Positions 49,336 to 62,039 of a stretch of 64,000 bases of DNA are shown in pieces. The stretch is taken from positions 806,001 to 870,000 of the forward strand of contig NW_026515544.1 of the NCBI RefSeq assembly GCF_014898815.1, given 5' to 3'. Origin of the DNA: Panonychus citri. Taxonomy: Eukaryota > Arthropoda > Arachnida > Trombidiformes > Tetranychidae. A model generated the notes under the pieces. The model did not search any database. It saw only the letters and a program-made list of their open reading frames with translations, and was not told where the DNA came from. The stretch's first letter is position 1. Every line of letters begins with the position of its first letter. The position numbers and the translations under genes are program-made.

Positions 49336-50125
49336 GACGATTTTTTTGATGAGTATGAGTACGATGATCGTGATATTGAATATCCAAAACTGTTTAAAAG
49401 TATATTGATCAAGTTTCCTAATTGTAAGAATCTTATGATCAATGTTGCCACCGAATGCATAAATAATAAGTTAGTGATCGAGATAATTGAAATATTACCC
49501 AATTTGAATCTACAGGGCATTTCACCAAGTTTCCAACAAGTTTTTCTCGAATAACTTTTTTGTTTTTGAGTGTTGAGACCCCATACTCGAGTTATGGTAG
49601 TTTGGGCCATACTCAATTGTCATATTAAAATATCAAGGTCATTCCGGTCATTCTGTTAGGATACGGTTTCAAGGTCATTTTGGTTTTCAAATTTGAATCG
49701 ATTTTGACCACCAAATGACCTTGAAACCGTATCCTAACAGAATGACCGGAATGACCTTGATATTTTAATATGACAATTGAGTATGGCCCAAACTACCATA
49801 ACTCGAGTATGGGGTCTCAACACTCAAAAACAAAAAAGTTATTCGAGAAAAACTTGTTGGAAACTTGGTGAAATGCCCTGTATTTGTTCAAAATGTATAT
49901 CAACCTTTAGACAATAGAGAAGATCCAGATTATTATAATTTAGTTGATAGACATTTCAAGTCAACTGGTCGCAGAATCGCTAGCTACTCATTTTACAACA
50001 AAGGATTTGGACGAATCATTAGGTATTCATTGAATGAAGATATTGCCAATCCTTTCAAAACCGATAACTCATTTGTTCATAAGTATTTCCGCTGTGGAAA
50101 AGATTCATATCCATCAATTTTCTAA
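49336..50125 (+). pseudogene. Unidentified reading frame (LRR/F-box-like flavour) split by a MITE
   Basis: The left part (49336-49512) reads DDFFDEYEYDDRDIEYPKLF, then FPNCKNLMINVATE and EIIEILPNLNL. The right part (49881-50125) reads FVQNVYQPLDNRE, then FKSTGRRIASYSFYNK, and ends at TAA/TAG near 50125. If the 368-bp element and one TA are ignored, the two halves are in the same frame without a stop (ATT-TGAATC-TA then TTTGTTC). The Leu/Ile/Asn spacing hints at an LRR-type solenoid such as F-box/LRR proteins, but this is a weak guess. The left end follows an AG acceptor-like site, so it may be an exon of a longer gene. Confidence 0.55.
49513..49880. mobile_element. Foldback MITE, about 165-170 bp inverted arms, TA target duplication
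   Basis: The left end CAGGGCATTTCACCAAGTTT is the exact inverse of the right end (AAACTTGGTGAAATGCCCTG). Pairing extends through nearly the whole element to a loop of about 25 bp centred near 49696. TA is present on both flanks (49511-49512 and 49881-49882). No transposase is encoded. TA duplication and CAGGG termini fit a Tc1/mariner-type non-autonomous element. The transcript would form a near-perfect hairpin. Confidence 0.92.
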
Positions 50126-50226
50126 TCTGGAACAAAGATAACCAATGAACAAACCGCTTGCATTGAGATCCCAGTAAGGTGCAAATAGACCTTGAAAAGC
50201 TGCTGCTGCTGCTAGACCATGCTTTT

Positions 50227-50510
50227 ATTTCTTCATCGTTGATTACCTAGCTAAACATAGGGAGCGATTCGCTTTTTAGTTTTCTAATGAATGTTTTTGT
50301 AAACAATTAGAATTTATAACGAGTATTTGGTTTGATTAGTGTTCTCATCACAATGGAAATAAAAAATTCATTGACAATTTCTGTTCTTCAGATAAGTTCA
50401 TTTATTTTATTCTCGTTGATTCTATCGACTAACTTTACTTGCTCATCTTCATCACCAAACATTAACATCTTACACAGAGGGTCTATTTATACGTTTCAAT
50501 GTCCATTGAA
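50227..50510 (+). repeat. Recent copy of the LDL-A gene promoter and signal-peptide region
   Basis: Copy of 47376-47659 at roughly 98% identity by eye. It includes the intact ATG at 50353, signal peptide and residues to CPL, then breaks into unrelated sequence. The LDL-A modules are absent. Confidence 0.9.
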
Positions 50511-50628
50511 ATCTCAATCTCTGGTCAATCACTCTCGTGGATTCATGGACTCCAGTTTCTCTCTGTTTGTTGGATTATAATCGCAAATGTGTATCAACTT
50601 GGTGACTTACCAATCACATACTTGCTGA
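50511..50628 (+). pseudogene. Acyltransferase-3 (NRF C-terminal domain) first-helix exon
   Basis: In the frame beginning EISISGQ, the translation gives SLSWIHGLQFLSVCWIIIAN and VYQLGDLPITYLL, resembling the conserved LxGIRxLSxxWVxxGHTY opening of NRF/acyltransferase-3 domains. It ends at a donor, CTGA|GTAAGT. It is joined directly to the copied LDL-A signal-peptide region, one base out of frame with it. It may be the displaced continuation of the NRF fragment at 48371. Confidence 0.5.
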
Positions 50629-50782
50629 GTAAGTGCAATTAAATTTCACCATTGTGTTTTCAGATGGACGAACTATAATGTTACTTGATGAAAAGAATTA
50701 AATTCAATTATTTAATAATCATATTCTTTAACTCGGTACAGAAAATTTGCACATGGACTTTCGATCACAAGGAGGATCAATC

Positions 50783-50926
50783 ATGTTCCAATTCATTTTA
50801 AATTCATGGGACTACATGGCGAAGATTGTCGATCCAGATCCATCTAAATTGCCTGTTGATTCAAGTTCTGAAGATATCCATCGATATCTTTCCGGAATAC
50901 TTGATAACGTTGAAGATAATTACTGA
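50783..50926 (+). pseudogene. Second NRF N-terminal fragment
   Basis: A 47-codon frame whose DPSKLPVDSSSEDIHRYLSG closely matches DRSKLPVDSRSEDIYRYLSG in the NRF frame at 48371. After LDN it ends in a stop within a few codons. It is a partial duplicate, so the region held at least two NRF copies. Confidence 0.65.
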
Positions 50927-51690
50927 TAAATGTCGAGAATTTATTAGTTTATCCAAAAAAATGAGCTTACAAAAAATGAAAGTCGGGATTTAGAGCTTGC
51001 AAAAAAATGATCAACATTTGCACTAATTGCACAATAAGAGTTTCAAAATTATAGGAACCAAAAAATGACAATGCTAAAAATTTGATTACAATAATTAAAA
51101 AAACGATTGTTACAATAATTATATGGGTGAAGATGGTAACATTACAATTGGAATTGGTGATAACATCATTTTCTGTTGAATGAATTTTGATTTATCCCTG
51201 ATTAGCATGAAAATAGGAGATACAGAAAGATAATCAAAAAATGAATGAAATCAATCAAATTAAATTGTTGACGACACTCAACCAATAAATCACATACACA
51301 TAAATTATATGCATTTTCAGTATGTTAACAATTGAGAGAGAAAGATAAAGATGAGATTCAGTGATTAGCCATTATTAATATTCTTTAGCGTTGTTAATTC
51401 AATCAGATTAATCATCTATGTTCAATCTAATCTTCGTTATAATCTTATTAAGATTTAATCAATGAAACAGGAACAGTTTGTCTATTTGCACAAAGCTAAT
51501 CAATTACGATTTACTAGAATTAGTAGATACACGTTCCCATCTAAATGTAAATTTGTTTTCTTTTGGCAGTGAATTGAGAGTTCAAATGTCCAATCACTTT
51601 GGGTCGATTTAGATTTTATCGATAATATCGTCAGTCAATCATGAGATTTACAGCAAATTTTATGGTTCAATAGTTTTCTATTGTCACTTA
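50927..51690. other. Intergenic, no gene seen
   Basis: AT-rich spacer between the NRF/LDL-A debris and the 3' end of RIM, which is encoded on the opposite strand. Confidence 0.5.
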
Positions 51691-54600
51691 TCAGCCGAAA
51701 CTATCTGAGGCCATCATTGTTTGTCGCTGTGATGCTTCAATTGGCAAACTGATTAGAGAAGATGGATGGAACAGTTTGTACCATCCGATTACGATATTCG
51801 AGAGATCGAGATCATCAAGAACGATTTGAACCACCCCCATGAACGCTTTCTTCTCAATCCTTCCATAGTCTCCCCAAACAGTGACCTGAATACGAAGAGA
51901 TTTCAATCAATCGATTAAAGAATAATAAAGAAAAATCAAAGAGAAATTTAATACAATGTAATATTCATTGACGAGCAGATGACTAACCTGAAGAACGCAA
52001 CCTCGATAATCTTCATGGAATATCAATTTCTGTTGATAGAGTGGATCCAATGTTCGACGAGCAATACTGGTCTTGGCTTTTGCGATGCACTTTCTACCCT
52101 TTACCATGTAAACCTTAACATAAGTCGCTGGAAAATGAAAGTTAAAAGTTTCGATTAGATTCTAAAAATTTCAATTCGACCAAACAAAAAGGTTCAGATT
52201 TACTCACCCGGTGATATTTTTGATCCTGGTTTAGTTTGTAAACCTCGAGCTCGAATCACTTCAACTTCTAGATTACCTTTACTATCACAAATACTTAATT
52301 GAACATCTCCTAGATTCGGTGAAGCTAAAGCTTGTCGACCAACTAACTGTCCAGGTCCAAGCCCTTCGACGAAATTTGAAACTTCTCCTTCAGCAACAAA
52401 ACGCATTTGAGGTACCCAACTACAAAATGGAATCACAAATAGACAAACGATATAATATTACGTTTATATTTACTAATTGGGTTTCTCGAACTTACGTAGC
52501 TGAACTTTCGCCGCTTAAACTTCCCTCTCCATCAGATGATATGCTACTTCCTTGTTTTACTAAGTGACGAATATCGTCTGGAGCTACTTCTTCTGATCTA
52601 TGAACGCTAAAAGAGGTCGCTTGTTTCCGACGGAAGCCGAGACGTTTTTTGGTGCCTTTAAAGAGGAGATAAAATCACAATTAAATCATTTCTTGTCACA
52701 AAGGGGGAGTTTCGATCTCGATACTTACCAGAAACACTCAATTGTGATGTGCTATTGCTTTTAGCTTTGGACAAAGCACTCATGCCTGATTGGAATGATT
52801 TACCGGTCTTTGTGGTGCCTGTTGACCCTCCTTGACTTGAGGCCTTATCACTTGTCTGCGATCTTTGTTTCGATTTAGTAATAGGTTCAGAAGATGATTC
52901 GTCTCGGAGAATTGCTGAATCGGATAAACTTGCATCGATTTTACTTTCTTGATTGACTTCATCTTCCAGCGAAACCCGTAAAGCGATACCCGTTCGGTCA
53001 CGATCTCGAATTAGTTCAGATTTAGCTGATATACTTGTACGATACTCTCGTGTATCTCCTCGATATTCACGATAGTCTCGATGATCTCGATGTTCACGGT
53101 AATCTCTGTGGTCCCTTTAAGATGATATGGAAAAAAGTTTTACATTTTCAATCAATTTCAGTGAGGAAAAAGATGCTTTGATTAGAACTTACCCTTGGGT
53201 TCGATTTGTTCGAGTTCGTGACACATTGGAAAAGGCACTATTGACACTGGCTTTTGAACTTGATTCTGATTCATCACCACTCGCAACATTCACGGGCTTA
53301 ACTTTGATTGATCCTCTTTCCTTACGATGTTTAACTCCAGTTCCTATTAAACTGTCTCCAGGTTGACCATCAACCTCCGTTCTTGTTGAGGTGTGTCGGG
53401 TGCGACTATCACGTCTTTCGATTGGTTCTTTGTCACCATTACCATTACCATCACCACCCTGGTAAAGATCATCTGATGGTTGGGCTTCAGATGTTCTTCT
53501 GTTTCGACCGCGATTCGAATGTGTTGAACTTCGGTGAGGGTGTGCATAGAAAAGTCTATCATAAGGCGGACGATTAATTATTTCACTATCGGAATACATG
53601 CCACCCTGTGTTAGAGCTTCAGTGGATCGACGTTGTTGAATTAGGTTCTTATATTTACTCGATCGTCCAGTTAAACTAATATCAGGCTGAAGAGGGTATC
53701 GTGTGGTTGGATCGAGAGTCGGTGTGTAGCTAGACACTTCCTGAGCAACCAGATCACGGTCTCGAGATGATCGACGGAAAAATGGAACCACAGGAAGACG
53801 ACGTTTCTTAACTTGAAAAGGAGACCCTGTTGGGGTAGTTGGAATTGGCTTGTTGCTATTGCGATAATAGTTCTCATCGATTGAAGGTGATGCAACTCGA
53901 AGAGATGGTGGGGACAATGATCTCGAAGGTTGACTTGAGCTTTTCCGAAATTTGGGCTTCATACGATCAAGAAAGTGAACCGAGCTACATGGTAAGGAGG
54001 TCGATGCTTGGAATGGATGAGCAGTACTTAATAAGGGGCCATAAGCCGTTCGGAATCCTCGATAGTCAATAGGTTTACCAGTTAATCGGAGACCAGGACC
54101 AACCACTTCTCCCCCACTTGTCGCAACTGCGCCCGTTTCATCGAGGACCAAAGGTGGACTTGCGGTACTTCCAAATGAACTTTGACTCGTTTCGGCTAAA
54201 AGTCCATGCCATGATTCTGTTTACAATAAATTAATTCATTAGTAAATTATCATATCATCAAACTGAAAATTCAACACTCACCTCTGGAAGCGTTAAGATC
54301 AATTTCTGAATCGTAATCATATAAATCCAATTCAGAGGTATCACTGTCTGAAAGTCTTGATGGAGATGGTGGTGAGAACCGATCAGATGGAAGAAGATGA
54401 AGTTTTTGTTGTATTCTCTGTGAGTGATTAAAAGAACAAAAAGAAATTAAAGATAATTAAAAATCAATTAGTTTTCCTTTGTCAAATTACACAAATTAAT
54501 CAAAGGGTATTTTTAATACCTAAATGATGACGCAGATGATAGAAACAATAGACAAAAATAACTAGACTTTCAAGGAGAAATGTTGATTTTTACATTGTAT

Positions 54601-57600
54601 CATCATCTTTATCAACATTTAGATGAGATAATTTGATTAATCTAATCAATTTGAAAAAAAAATTCAACGAAAACCCTTTGTTTTACAGATTAAGCTCTTT
54701 AACTCACCAATTGAGCAATTGTTTCCTCGTACGTTTCCAAGAGATGCCATTCGGGTTCACCATCCAGTGGAGCTGTCGCAAGTTCAATGATAACTTCACC
54801 AAGAAATTCATTATTCGTGTATCTGTCATGATCCCACATCATTATCTCAAGGGCTTTGGTCTTCAAATCAGACCTTCGAAGAGGCGAGTAGACGAAACTT
54901 TTTTCCCATCGAGGCTCATTGGTACCTGGAATCGCTCGGGTTTTCGTTTACTTCTTTCACTGTAAGAGCAAAAAAAATTAAATTATCGAAAATAAGTTCT
55001 ATTCATTAACGAAAGAAAATAAACTTAAGTACCTTCGTTCTGGAAGAAGAGCGATTTTGCAAAAAGCATTTCGAGGTGAACCATTACTTCGTGGGGGAAG
55101 CTCAACAGCGCTCATGATTGTAACTATTAATTGTAATGATTGAATATCATACCACAATTTAACCTGAGAAAAAGATGAAAATCAGAATTATAATCAATGA
55201 TTGAAACTGATTAAATTTAAGATAAACTACTCACTTGTAGGCGACCACTGATTGTTGAAGAACGACTTATGCGAGTTCGAGGCTTACTAATATCAGCACC
55301 AAGACTTGCTTGTCTTAAGATCATTTCTGTTGGAATTGGACGAAAAAAATCGATTGAATTAACTGAATAATTAATTTGCTTGATCCATAGTACCAATTAA
55401 ATTACATATGAAGGCAAGAAAAACAAAGATTCAGTTGTACTTACGTTGTTTATCATATCCTACTGGTATATCAACATCGGTGAACCGACGAGAAATTCGT
55501 GATCTTGGTTCAAATATTGATGGTTCACTTTGGTAAACAGTGGCTGGTAGTCCAGCGGGTCGTCGAATTGGTCTTGAAACAATAAGTTCAACTTGAGGTT
55601 CTTGCTTCGATTCGGCAATTATGTCATAAACTTCTTCATACGTTTTATGTCGAAGCGATCTTCCATTCCACTCAAGAACCTCGTCGAAGGCACGTAATCG
55701 ACCCACTGTATCTGCGATAGAACCTTTTTTTATCTTCTCGATAATTGCTCCCACAGTTCCGGATTCGGTCATTCGTCCACCGATAACTTTAAGACCCAAA
55801 ATTGCAGCGCTCGAACCAGAACCAGATTCATCAGAGAGATTTTTCTTCAATATCATATGACCGATCAGTCGCTTACCATCATGTGAAGGTTTCCATGTGA
55901 TCGGATGCTGATGAGATGAAGACAACATTTTAGTTTTATAATTAGTCAAACAAAATTTTACATTCGAATTTTATATCAATATCTTAATCGATATTCGATA
56001 ATAATAATGAATACTTACAGCAAGAAACTTCTTTATCTTCGCATCAAGGATTTCTTCACGTTTAAGATTCCTTTGGCACTTGGAGAAATCATCATGAAAG
56101 TTTTCCGAATCTATTTTCTGGTTGGCCCAATGTTCAGGAGTATTTCGAAAATCTTCTTCAGAAGAGCTTAATGAGAACTGATATTGGAGTCGTTTACCTT
56201 TACTTCGGGTTCGATGGTGAGGTTGAGTGTATCGAACGATCGGTGTAGGAGGTTGTTCTGGCTGTTGGCGATAATGGTGGAGATGATGATGACCATGAGG
56301 ATGATGTTGATGTTGAGTGGGAGATGATCCTGGTCCAATTGGCGAACTTGATTGGTCAGAAGAAAGAGAATCGTTTCGTAGAGTTTCAAAAGCATTTCTG
56401 TGGTGTTGATTGTGGACACCACCAAGAGATAAGTTTCTTTCAATTAGGTCACTTTCTCCACCTTGGATGGGATAAGTTAGAGATGATCCTCGTAAGAGAG
56501 GTGGTGGATGACGACGAGAAGGAAGTGCATGAGGACCCAAACTCGATGCTGCACCGGTAACACCAGTTGACGATTGAGGAACATGAGGAAGATATGGAGC
56601 CGATGAGTGTAACTGGTGTCGATCAAGATGATGGATGTGAGAAGTGGATGAAGATGAATAAAGATGAGGGGGCAAAGAGTGATGATGAAGCATCGATGGC
56701 ATGTGAGGGTGTCCCCCGCCTGCTTCTACTCGTCCTTGGACAAGGTTTGTGTCTGATGAGTAAAGATTCGATGATAGAAACACTCGAGGCGGTTCTGATG
56801 ATCCAGGATTATTAGGCACTGTTGTTACTCCCGATCCTGTGGCTACATTGGCTGTCGAACTCATTATACCGGGTTTACCAGGGAAAGGAACAGCTGGAAG
56901 TTGTTTATGGTGTCGTTGGTAACCACTGCCCACAGAACCATCACTTTCTCCACTAGTTCGAACTCCACCACCGGTGATACTTCCATGTGAAGCAGCTTCA
57001 CCCACCATTGGATTATTGGGAAGATTCCAAGGGTCATTTGTTGAAGGATGAAAGTGATGGTCATCGAAAGAAGATCCCATTCCAGTTCGAGAGAGACGTT
57101 CAGCTCCTTCCAAATTTGATGGCATCATTTGGGCTGATAGTCTTCTAGAAGGGACAGAATGGTTCAAACTAGATGGATCTGTCGATAAAGATTGTTGACC
57201 TGATGTACCGGGAAGGATTGAGTTATCACTAGAAAGATAATGACGAGATGGTTGAGGCTGTTGAGGTAATTGATGGCGATGTGGTGGTTGTTGTTGTTCA
57301 AGGGGATGTTCTGTTGAGGGTTGAGAACGAAATTTGGAAAGATCTGGTATTAGTCGCGAAGTGAACGCTGAGAAAGCGTTAAATCCACTGATGGATCGTT
57401 GAGTTTGCTTAGGAACCGTTGGAATTTGAGGTAAAACTCGTTCTGTTGTATCTCCTCCATTACCGGTGATTCTTTGGTATAACGATCGACCGAAAGGATC
57501 GGCACCTCCAACAGCTCCACCAACAGCCCCGATCACAGGAACTCCAATGCCTCCAACAGCCTCACCAAAAGCACCTTCATCGCCATAAACGTAACGACTG

Positions 57601-60014
57601 TCAGGACGGTTCTCTTTACTTGTAGCTGCATCATGAGAGTATTGTCGACGTAAATCACGAAACATCGAAGGTCGAACGGGTAAACCAAGTGATCCTCGTC
57701 GACTTTCTGGATATGGCACATTATGGTAATCAATGTAAGATCTAAATACGGAAGACAAAAGTAAATGTAAAATTAAGACCGATTAGTATAATTGCCTCGA
57801 AATGTGACCACAAACAATATTTACCCGTCTGGTGTTCCCATTTCGCACTCGAGTTGCCTTAATCTTATGGCCATTTTACTGTGAATCCAATCTCCAGTTT
57901 TGATCAGAATTTCCTGTCTCTTTCTGCATAGAATACATACCCAGAGAGCCTAAAAGAAAAGAGTAAAGAATAGAATAGAATTAACAATGAATAGTGTTGA
58001 TTATTTTGGTTCATTTTCCTTATCCAAAAATCAATATATTCTCATGAAAGGTAAAAAAATCATTGACATGATATTCAAAGGGACAAATGTTCATTAAAAG
58101 TGAGACACAATGTAAGTTACCTTGCTCGATCTGAGAGCGACTTTGCCACCACATCGAGCACAACATCGGACACCACAATAGACACAAGTATGACCAATTC
58201 CGTCGGCGAATTTTGTTTTAAGGCAAATCTGACAGGTCGCATCCAGTGCGAAGCCCAGTTTAAGTTGTTCCTCGTTTCGTTTACGAATCGCACATTCAAG
58301 TATCGTAACTTCATCTTGCTGTTTTCTATTATTTGGAAAGAGAACAAAAAAACAAAGAAAATGATTATTAGTACGAACTTAATCCAAAATAGATCAGAAA
58401 AAAGATCAAGCCGAAAGTTAACGAATACTTAAACCACTTAGGCGATGAAAATAAGAGCAAAAGAAAAGTTTTATAAATTAATCATTTAGAATCAGAATCA
58501 ATTTTACTTCCTACCAACCAAAATGATGAGGATGAAAAAAACGTAAACATCAATGTAGATGAACTGATTTAACAATATAACAGATCAACAAGTAAACATA
58601 AACAAAACAAATTAATTCAATTTATTTGTTTGATTTGTTTCTCATCATTAACTGTTGATAGTTTTCAACATTTCATCATCAGTCATTTATCAACAATTGA
58701 CAATTTACAAATATCAACAAACGTTATCAATAATTATCATCATTATGATAAAATGATAATGATGATGATAAACTTGATACATTGAACTTAAAATGGTTAA
58801 CAATTTAGAGGCTTTTTGTTGTTGCTCGCGTTCAAAGATACAATCAAGTGATTGTTACAATTATAATTGTAAAAAGTGTTTTGTCAAAACGACCAAGGTA
58901 AACAAACTAATCAGTAACTTAACTCACCTAAAAATGATAAAGATGAAGGTTATGATAGGGAAAAGGTCAACACTTTGCCTTTGATCTCTGTTGTTTTTCA
59001 TTTTCACCTTCAACTTTATTTCATCTTTTTCAGTGATATCATTTTTCAGGAAGATTGAGGAATTGACAAGTTTGTTTACTTAGGTCGTTTTTAAACGAAA
59101 CACCTTTAGTACTTAGTTTAAGTACATAGATCACTTTGAGGTCGATAAAAAGTGTAAACAATAGTCTAAGACCAAGTTCCCTCGTTTTCTAGCACAGTGC
59201 TTATTTGCACGTAAACACGGTAATTGTTGATTAACTGAAGGAGATGATGACAATTAAGATGATCATCGACAGCATCATTTTCAGTAAATTGACAATTTAA
59301 CCTGATTAAGTGTTAATTGTTACTGTTGTTTTCATGTTATGCTAACATTATAATAGTTAAATTTAATTGACTTGATTAAAAAACAAAAAATGGTGATTAA
59401 GGTTAAGTTGATGATTAATAAACAGTAGGCTGGTTAATCATTACAATTTTAGCTCAGTGATTAAGGTAATGATGAGAAAGTGAATCGATTGATTTAGTTA
59501 TAATAATTCAAGTCGGAAAAGGAAGATGAAAACAAAAGTGAAAAGTTATTAATTGTCAATAGATTGATTGAATCAATAAAATGAACTAAATGGTTAAAGA
59601 GAAACCAAATTGTTTGTCTCATGTGTTGATATTCAATCTTGTGTTTACCTTAATCATAATCATCTTCGTCTTCAATGTTAATATAAGAGAAAGGTAACCA
59701 AAGGTAAGGTTATTAGAATTAGCTAATAATAGATGCAATGGATCTCTATGTGTTTTAATAGTTTCGTCACGTAATCGGATAGATGAATATTTTGTATTGT
59801 TGTTAACTATTAATAAAACAACTAAACCATGCAAAAAGATTTCTCGATGTTCCTCTCTTATTATTATTGTTTATTGTTCTAATTGTTTCGACTGTGGATC
59901 CAATTTCAATCATGATAATTTACATAGAAAATGAATATTAACATGAGTTAACAGTCACTCTTCATATCGGTTATGTCTCATCATCTTGTCCGATTAATTA
60001 ACTCCAACTTATCA

Positions 60015-60048
<34 letters not shown>

Positions 60049-61129
60049 ATGAGTTTTCTTGGAAATTACTAATATGTAAATGTGTTGACATGAGGATTTA
60101 ATTGTTGAGAAAAATCAGATATTTGTGTTGTGATTTATCAACAATTAATTGAACTTTTTTTCTTGGAAAAGTGTAATGAATATCTTGCTGGTTCCATTAT
60201 TCAATAGAACTGAATAACTGTGAGAAGAAAATGAAGATTTTTTCTATGATAAAAAGAGATTATCTCAAAAAAAGAAACATAATTCAATTCTTATGAAATC
60301 AAATAGCCTTCGAATCAAAGTTTCATCATTTATAATGAACAAATCTATTGATGATTAATCGACTCGAAATACTTGATTGAACATATCTTATGCTCGAGCT
60401 TTTCTCGATTATTGATCGATATTTTTCTTGATTGAATTAGAATTTTTAACTGTCATTTATCCAATCAACTGATTGAAATGCATTCGAATCTATGAATTAT
60501 CGTGTCACACACCTGATAAATTTTCGATTTCTAGTCTTGGAACACAAAGAATATAACTGTAAATATAATCAATGGTAAGAAAATCTAGTTTGATATTAAT
60601 AGAGTTATTAATCAGTTAAAATATCAAAGTAATCAAATTAATTAGGAAAATTTTAGTAACCAGATTAACATGAGAAAGAGAGCAAATCGGATCTACACAC
60701 AATCGAATCTAAAAATAAGCAGAGAGAAAGGGAGAATAACCAAAACTCAGGTATTCTGATAAAAGAAAGTGGAAAAAAATGGTGAGAGAGAAGAAATAAG
60801 AAAGACTATGAAAGGAGAAAAGGGAAAAAGAGAAAGAGAAAATCGTGTAATAGATTAAATAGGAAATGAGAAGAGAAAAAATGATTTTGATTCTGAGAAA
60901 TAGGAATTGGAATGAAAGAGATATTGAGGTGAAGAAACCAAGAGAAGGGAAAGGTAATAGCGATTTAAATTCTCCAATTATGAATAGATATAAATTCGAA
61001 AGGTAATTCTACTCACTTAAGAACTTCAGCTTCTTTAGCTTCTTCCTCTCTCTGTCTATTAATCACGGACTCGATAATCTTCCTCTCTTCTTCAGTGAGA
61101 TGACTTATATCAGGAAAGGATGGCTCCAT
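51691..61129 (-). CDS. RIMS: RIM (Rab3-interacting molecule), active-zone scaffold, 15 exons
   Basis: Exons: 61017-61129, 58121-58325, 57825-57949, 56019-57741, 55445-55907, 55235-55326, 55033-55163, 54708-54959, 54282-54417, 53193-54216, 52729-53114, 52496-52655, 52208-52419, 51988-52127 and 51691-51885. The N-terminus PDISHLTEEERKIIESVINR is the Rab3-binding helix. The zinc finger has CQICLKTKFADGIGHTCVYC and CARCGGKVALRS. The PDZ has LGLKVIGGRMTESGTVGAII and DEVLEWNGRSLRHKTYEEVY. C2A spans 55163-54708 (FVYSPLRRSDLKTKALEIMM). C2B has VGRQALASPNLGDVQLSI, EVEVIRARGLQTKPGSK and VIGWYKLFHPSSL. RIM tethers vesicles and calcium channels and primes Munc13. Long His/Ser/Pro-rich linkers are encoded in 56019-57741 and 53193-54216. 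In 54708-54959 a missing base at the TTTT of 54941-54944 breaks C2A; both conservation and exon phase ask for one more A. Confidence 0.94.
58326..61016. other. RIM intron 1, no gene seen
   Basis: A 2.7-kb intron, the longest of the gene. It includes the TC repeat at 60017 and purine-rich stretches at 60715-60950. Short frames inside it (for example 58793-58984) look like chance. Confidence 0.6.
60017..60045. repeat. (CT)n microsatellite
   Basis: About 14 CT units within RIM intron 1. Confidence 0.95.
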
Positions 61130-62039
61130 AATCCACCCTCCCTGATTTTAGTGGAAAACGTTAATTATCTTGTAATAATTGATGAACTGGCGATGATATT
61201 GAGGCTAAGATGATGAGAGGGGAGATGATGATGAGTAATTTAACTAATTCTAAGGGTGATGAGTACATTTAGGTTTCTGTTGTTGTTGATGTTGTTGTTG
61301 TTACGAAAAGTAGTAACCCAAAGGTTCAAGTGGAAATATTTTCAAATGGACTGGATTTAATTCAATTATAATTAAGGTGAACATTTCGAGGATGGTTAAA
61401 TATATTCCATAACAAAAGAAGATGAGGAAGATGAAAAAAAATACACAATTAAAAGAGATGAAGATGATGATGATGATATGAAAAAGAAAGAGGAAAAATG
61501 ATGAGGGTGATGTTATAGTGATGATGTTGATAGTTTCTGGTTAGAGATATTGGTTGGGATGTAGAAAAGAAAGAAAAATAGAAAGAGAAAAGGAAAGAGA
61601 AAGAAAAAATAAGTGGAAGGATAAAATTCATTCCCAGTAATAACATGGGAGCATGAGCTCTTTGGCTCTATTCAGGTTACAATCAACTCCATCTACAGAC
61701 TAGGTGAGGTATTGGAATCATGGAAGGGAATTCATTGTTACTTTGAAACTTTTTCAATGACAATTCAGAGTTTTCATCTTCAAGATTATGTTTTTCTGAT
61801 TAAGATCACTAGTGGATATAAATGGTGTTTCGGTTAAAAACCTACCTTAGGGTCGAGAGAGAATTTTTTTATCTCATCTGTTGGTTGATGATAAAGATGA
61901 GATAAAGATGATGTTATCTTCACCTTCATCATCTTTGTGTATTTTTCATCATCATTATCATCAACCAACAATCACCAACCAGGCAATTTTGGTGATCTTC
62001 CAAACAGAATTGAATCCAATATCCAACGTTTTTGATCAG
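61130..62039. other. RIM 5' flank, low-complexity
   Basis: Rich in GATGATG, GTTGTTG and AAAGAGA repeats. No supported coding frame. It should contain the RIM promoter. Confidence 0.5.

Noticed and set aside
49308..49616. Minus-strand frame over the MITE left arm
   Set aside because: A product of the inverted repeat, not a gene.
50130..50230. Poly-Ala/Ser frame on the minus strand
   Set aside because: Short, driven by a GCT/CTG repeat, no start or splice signals.
58793..58984. 63-codon Cys-containing frame in RIM intron 1
   Set aside because: Short, no recognisable domain, Lys/Met-rich end, inside a long intron.
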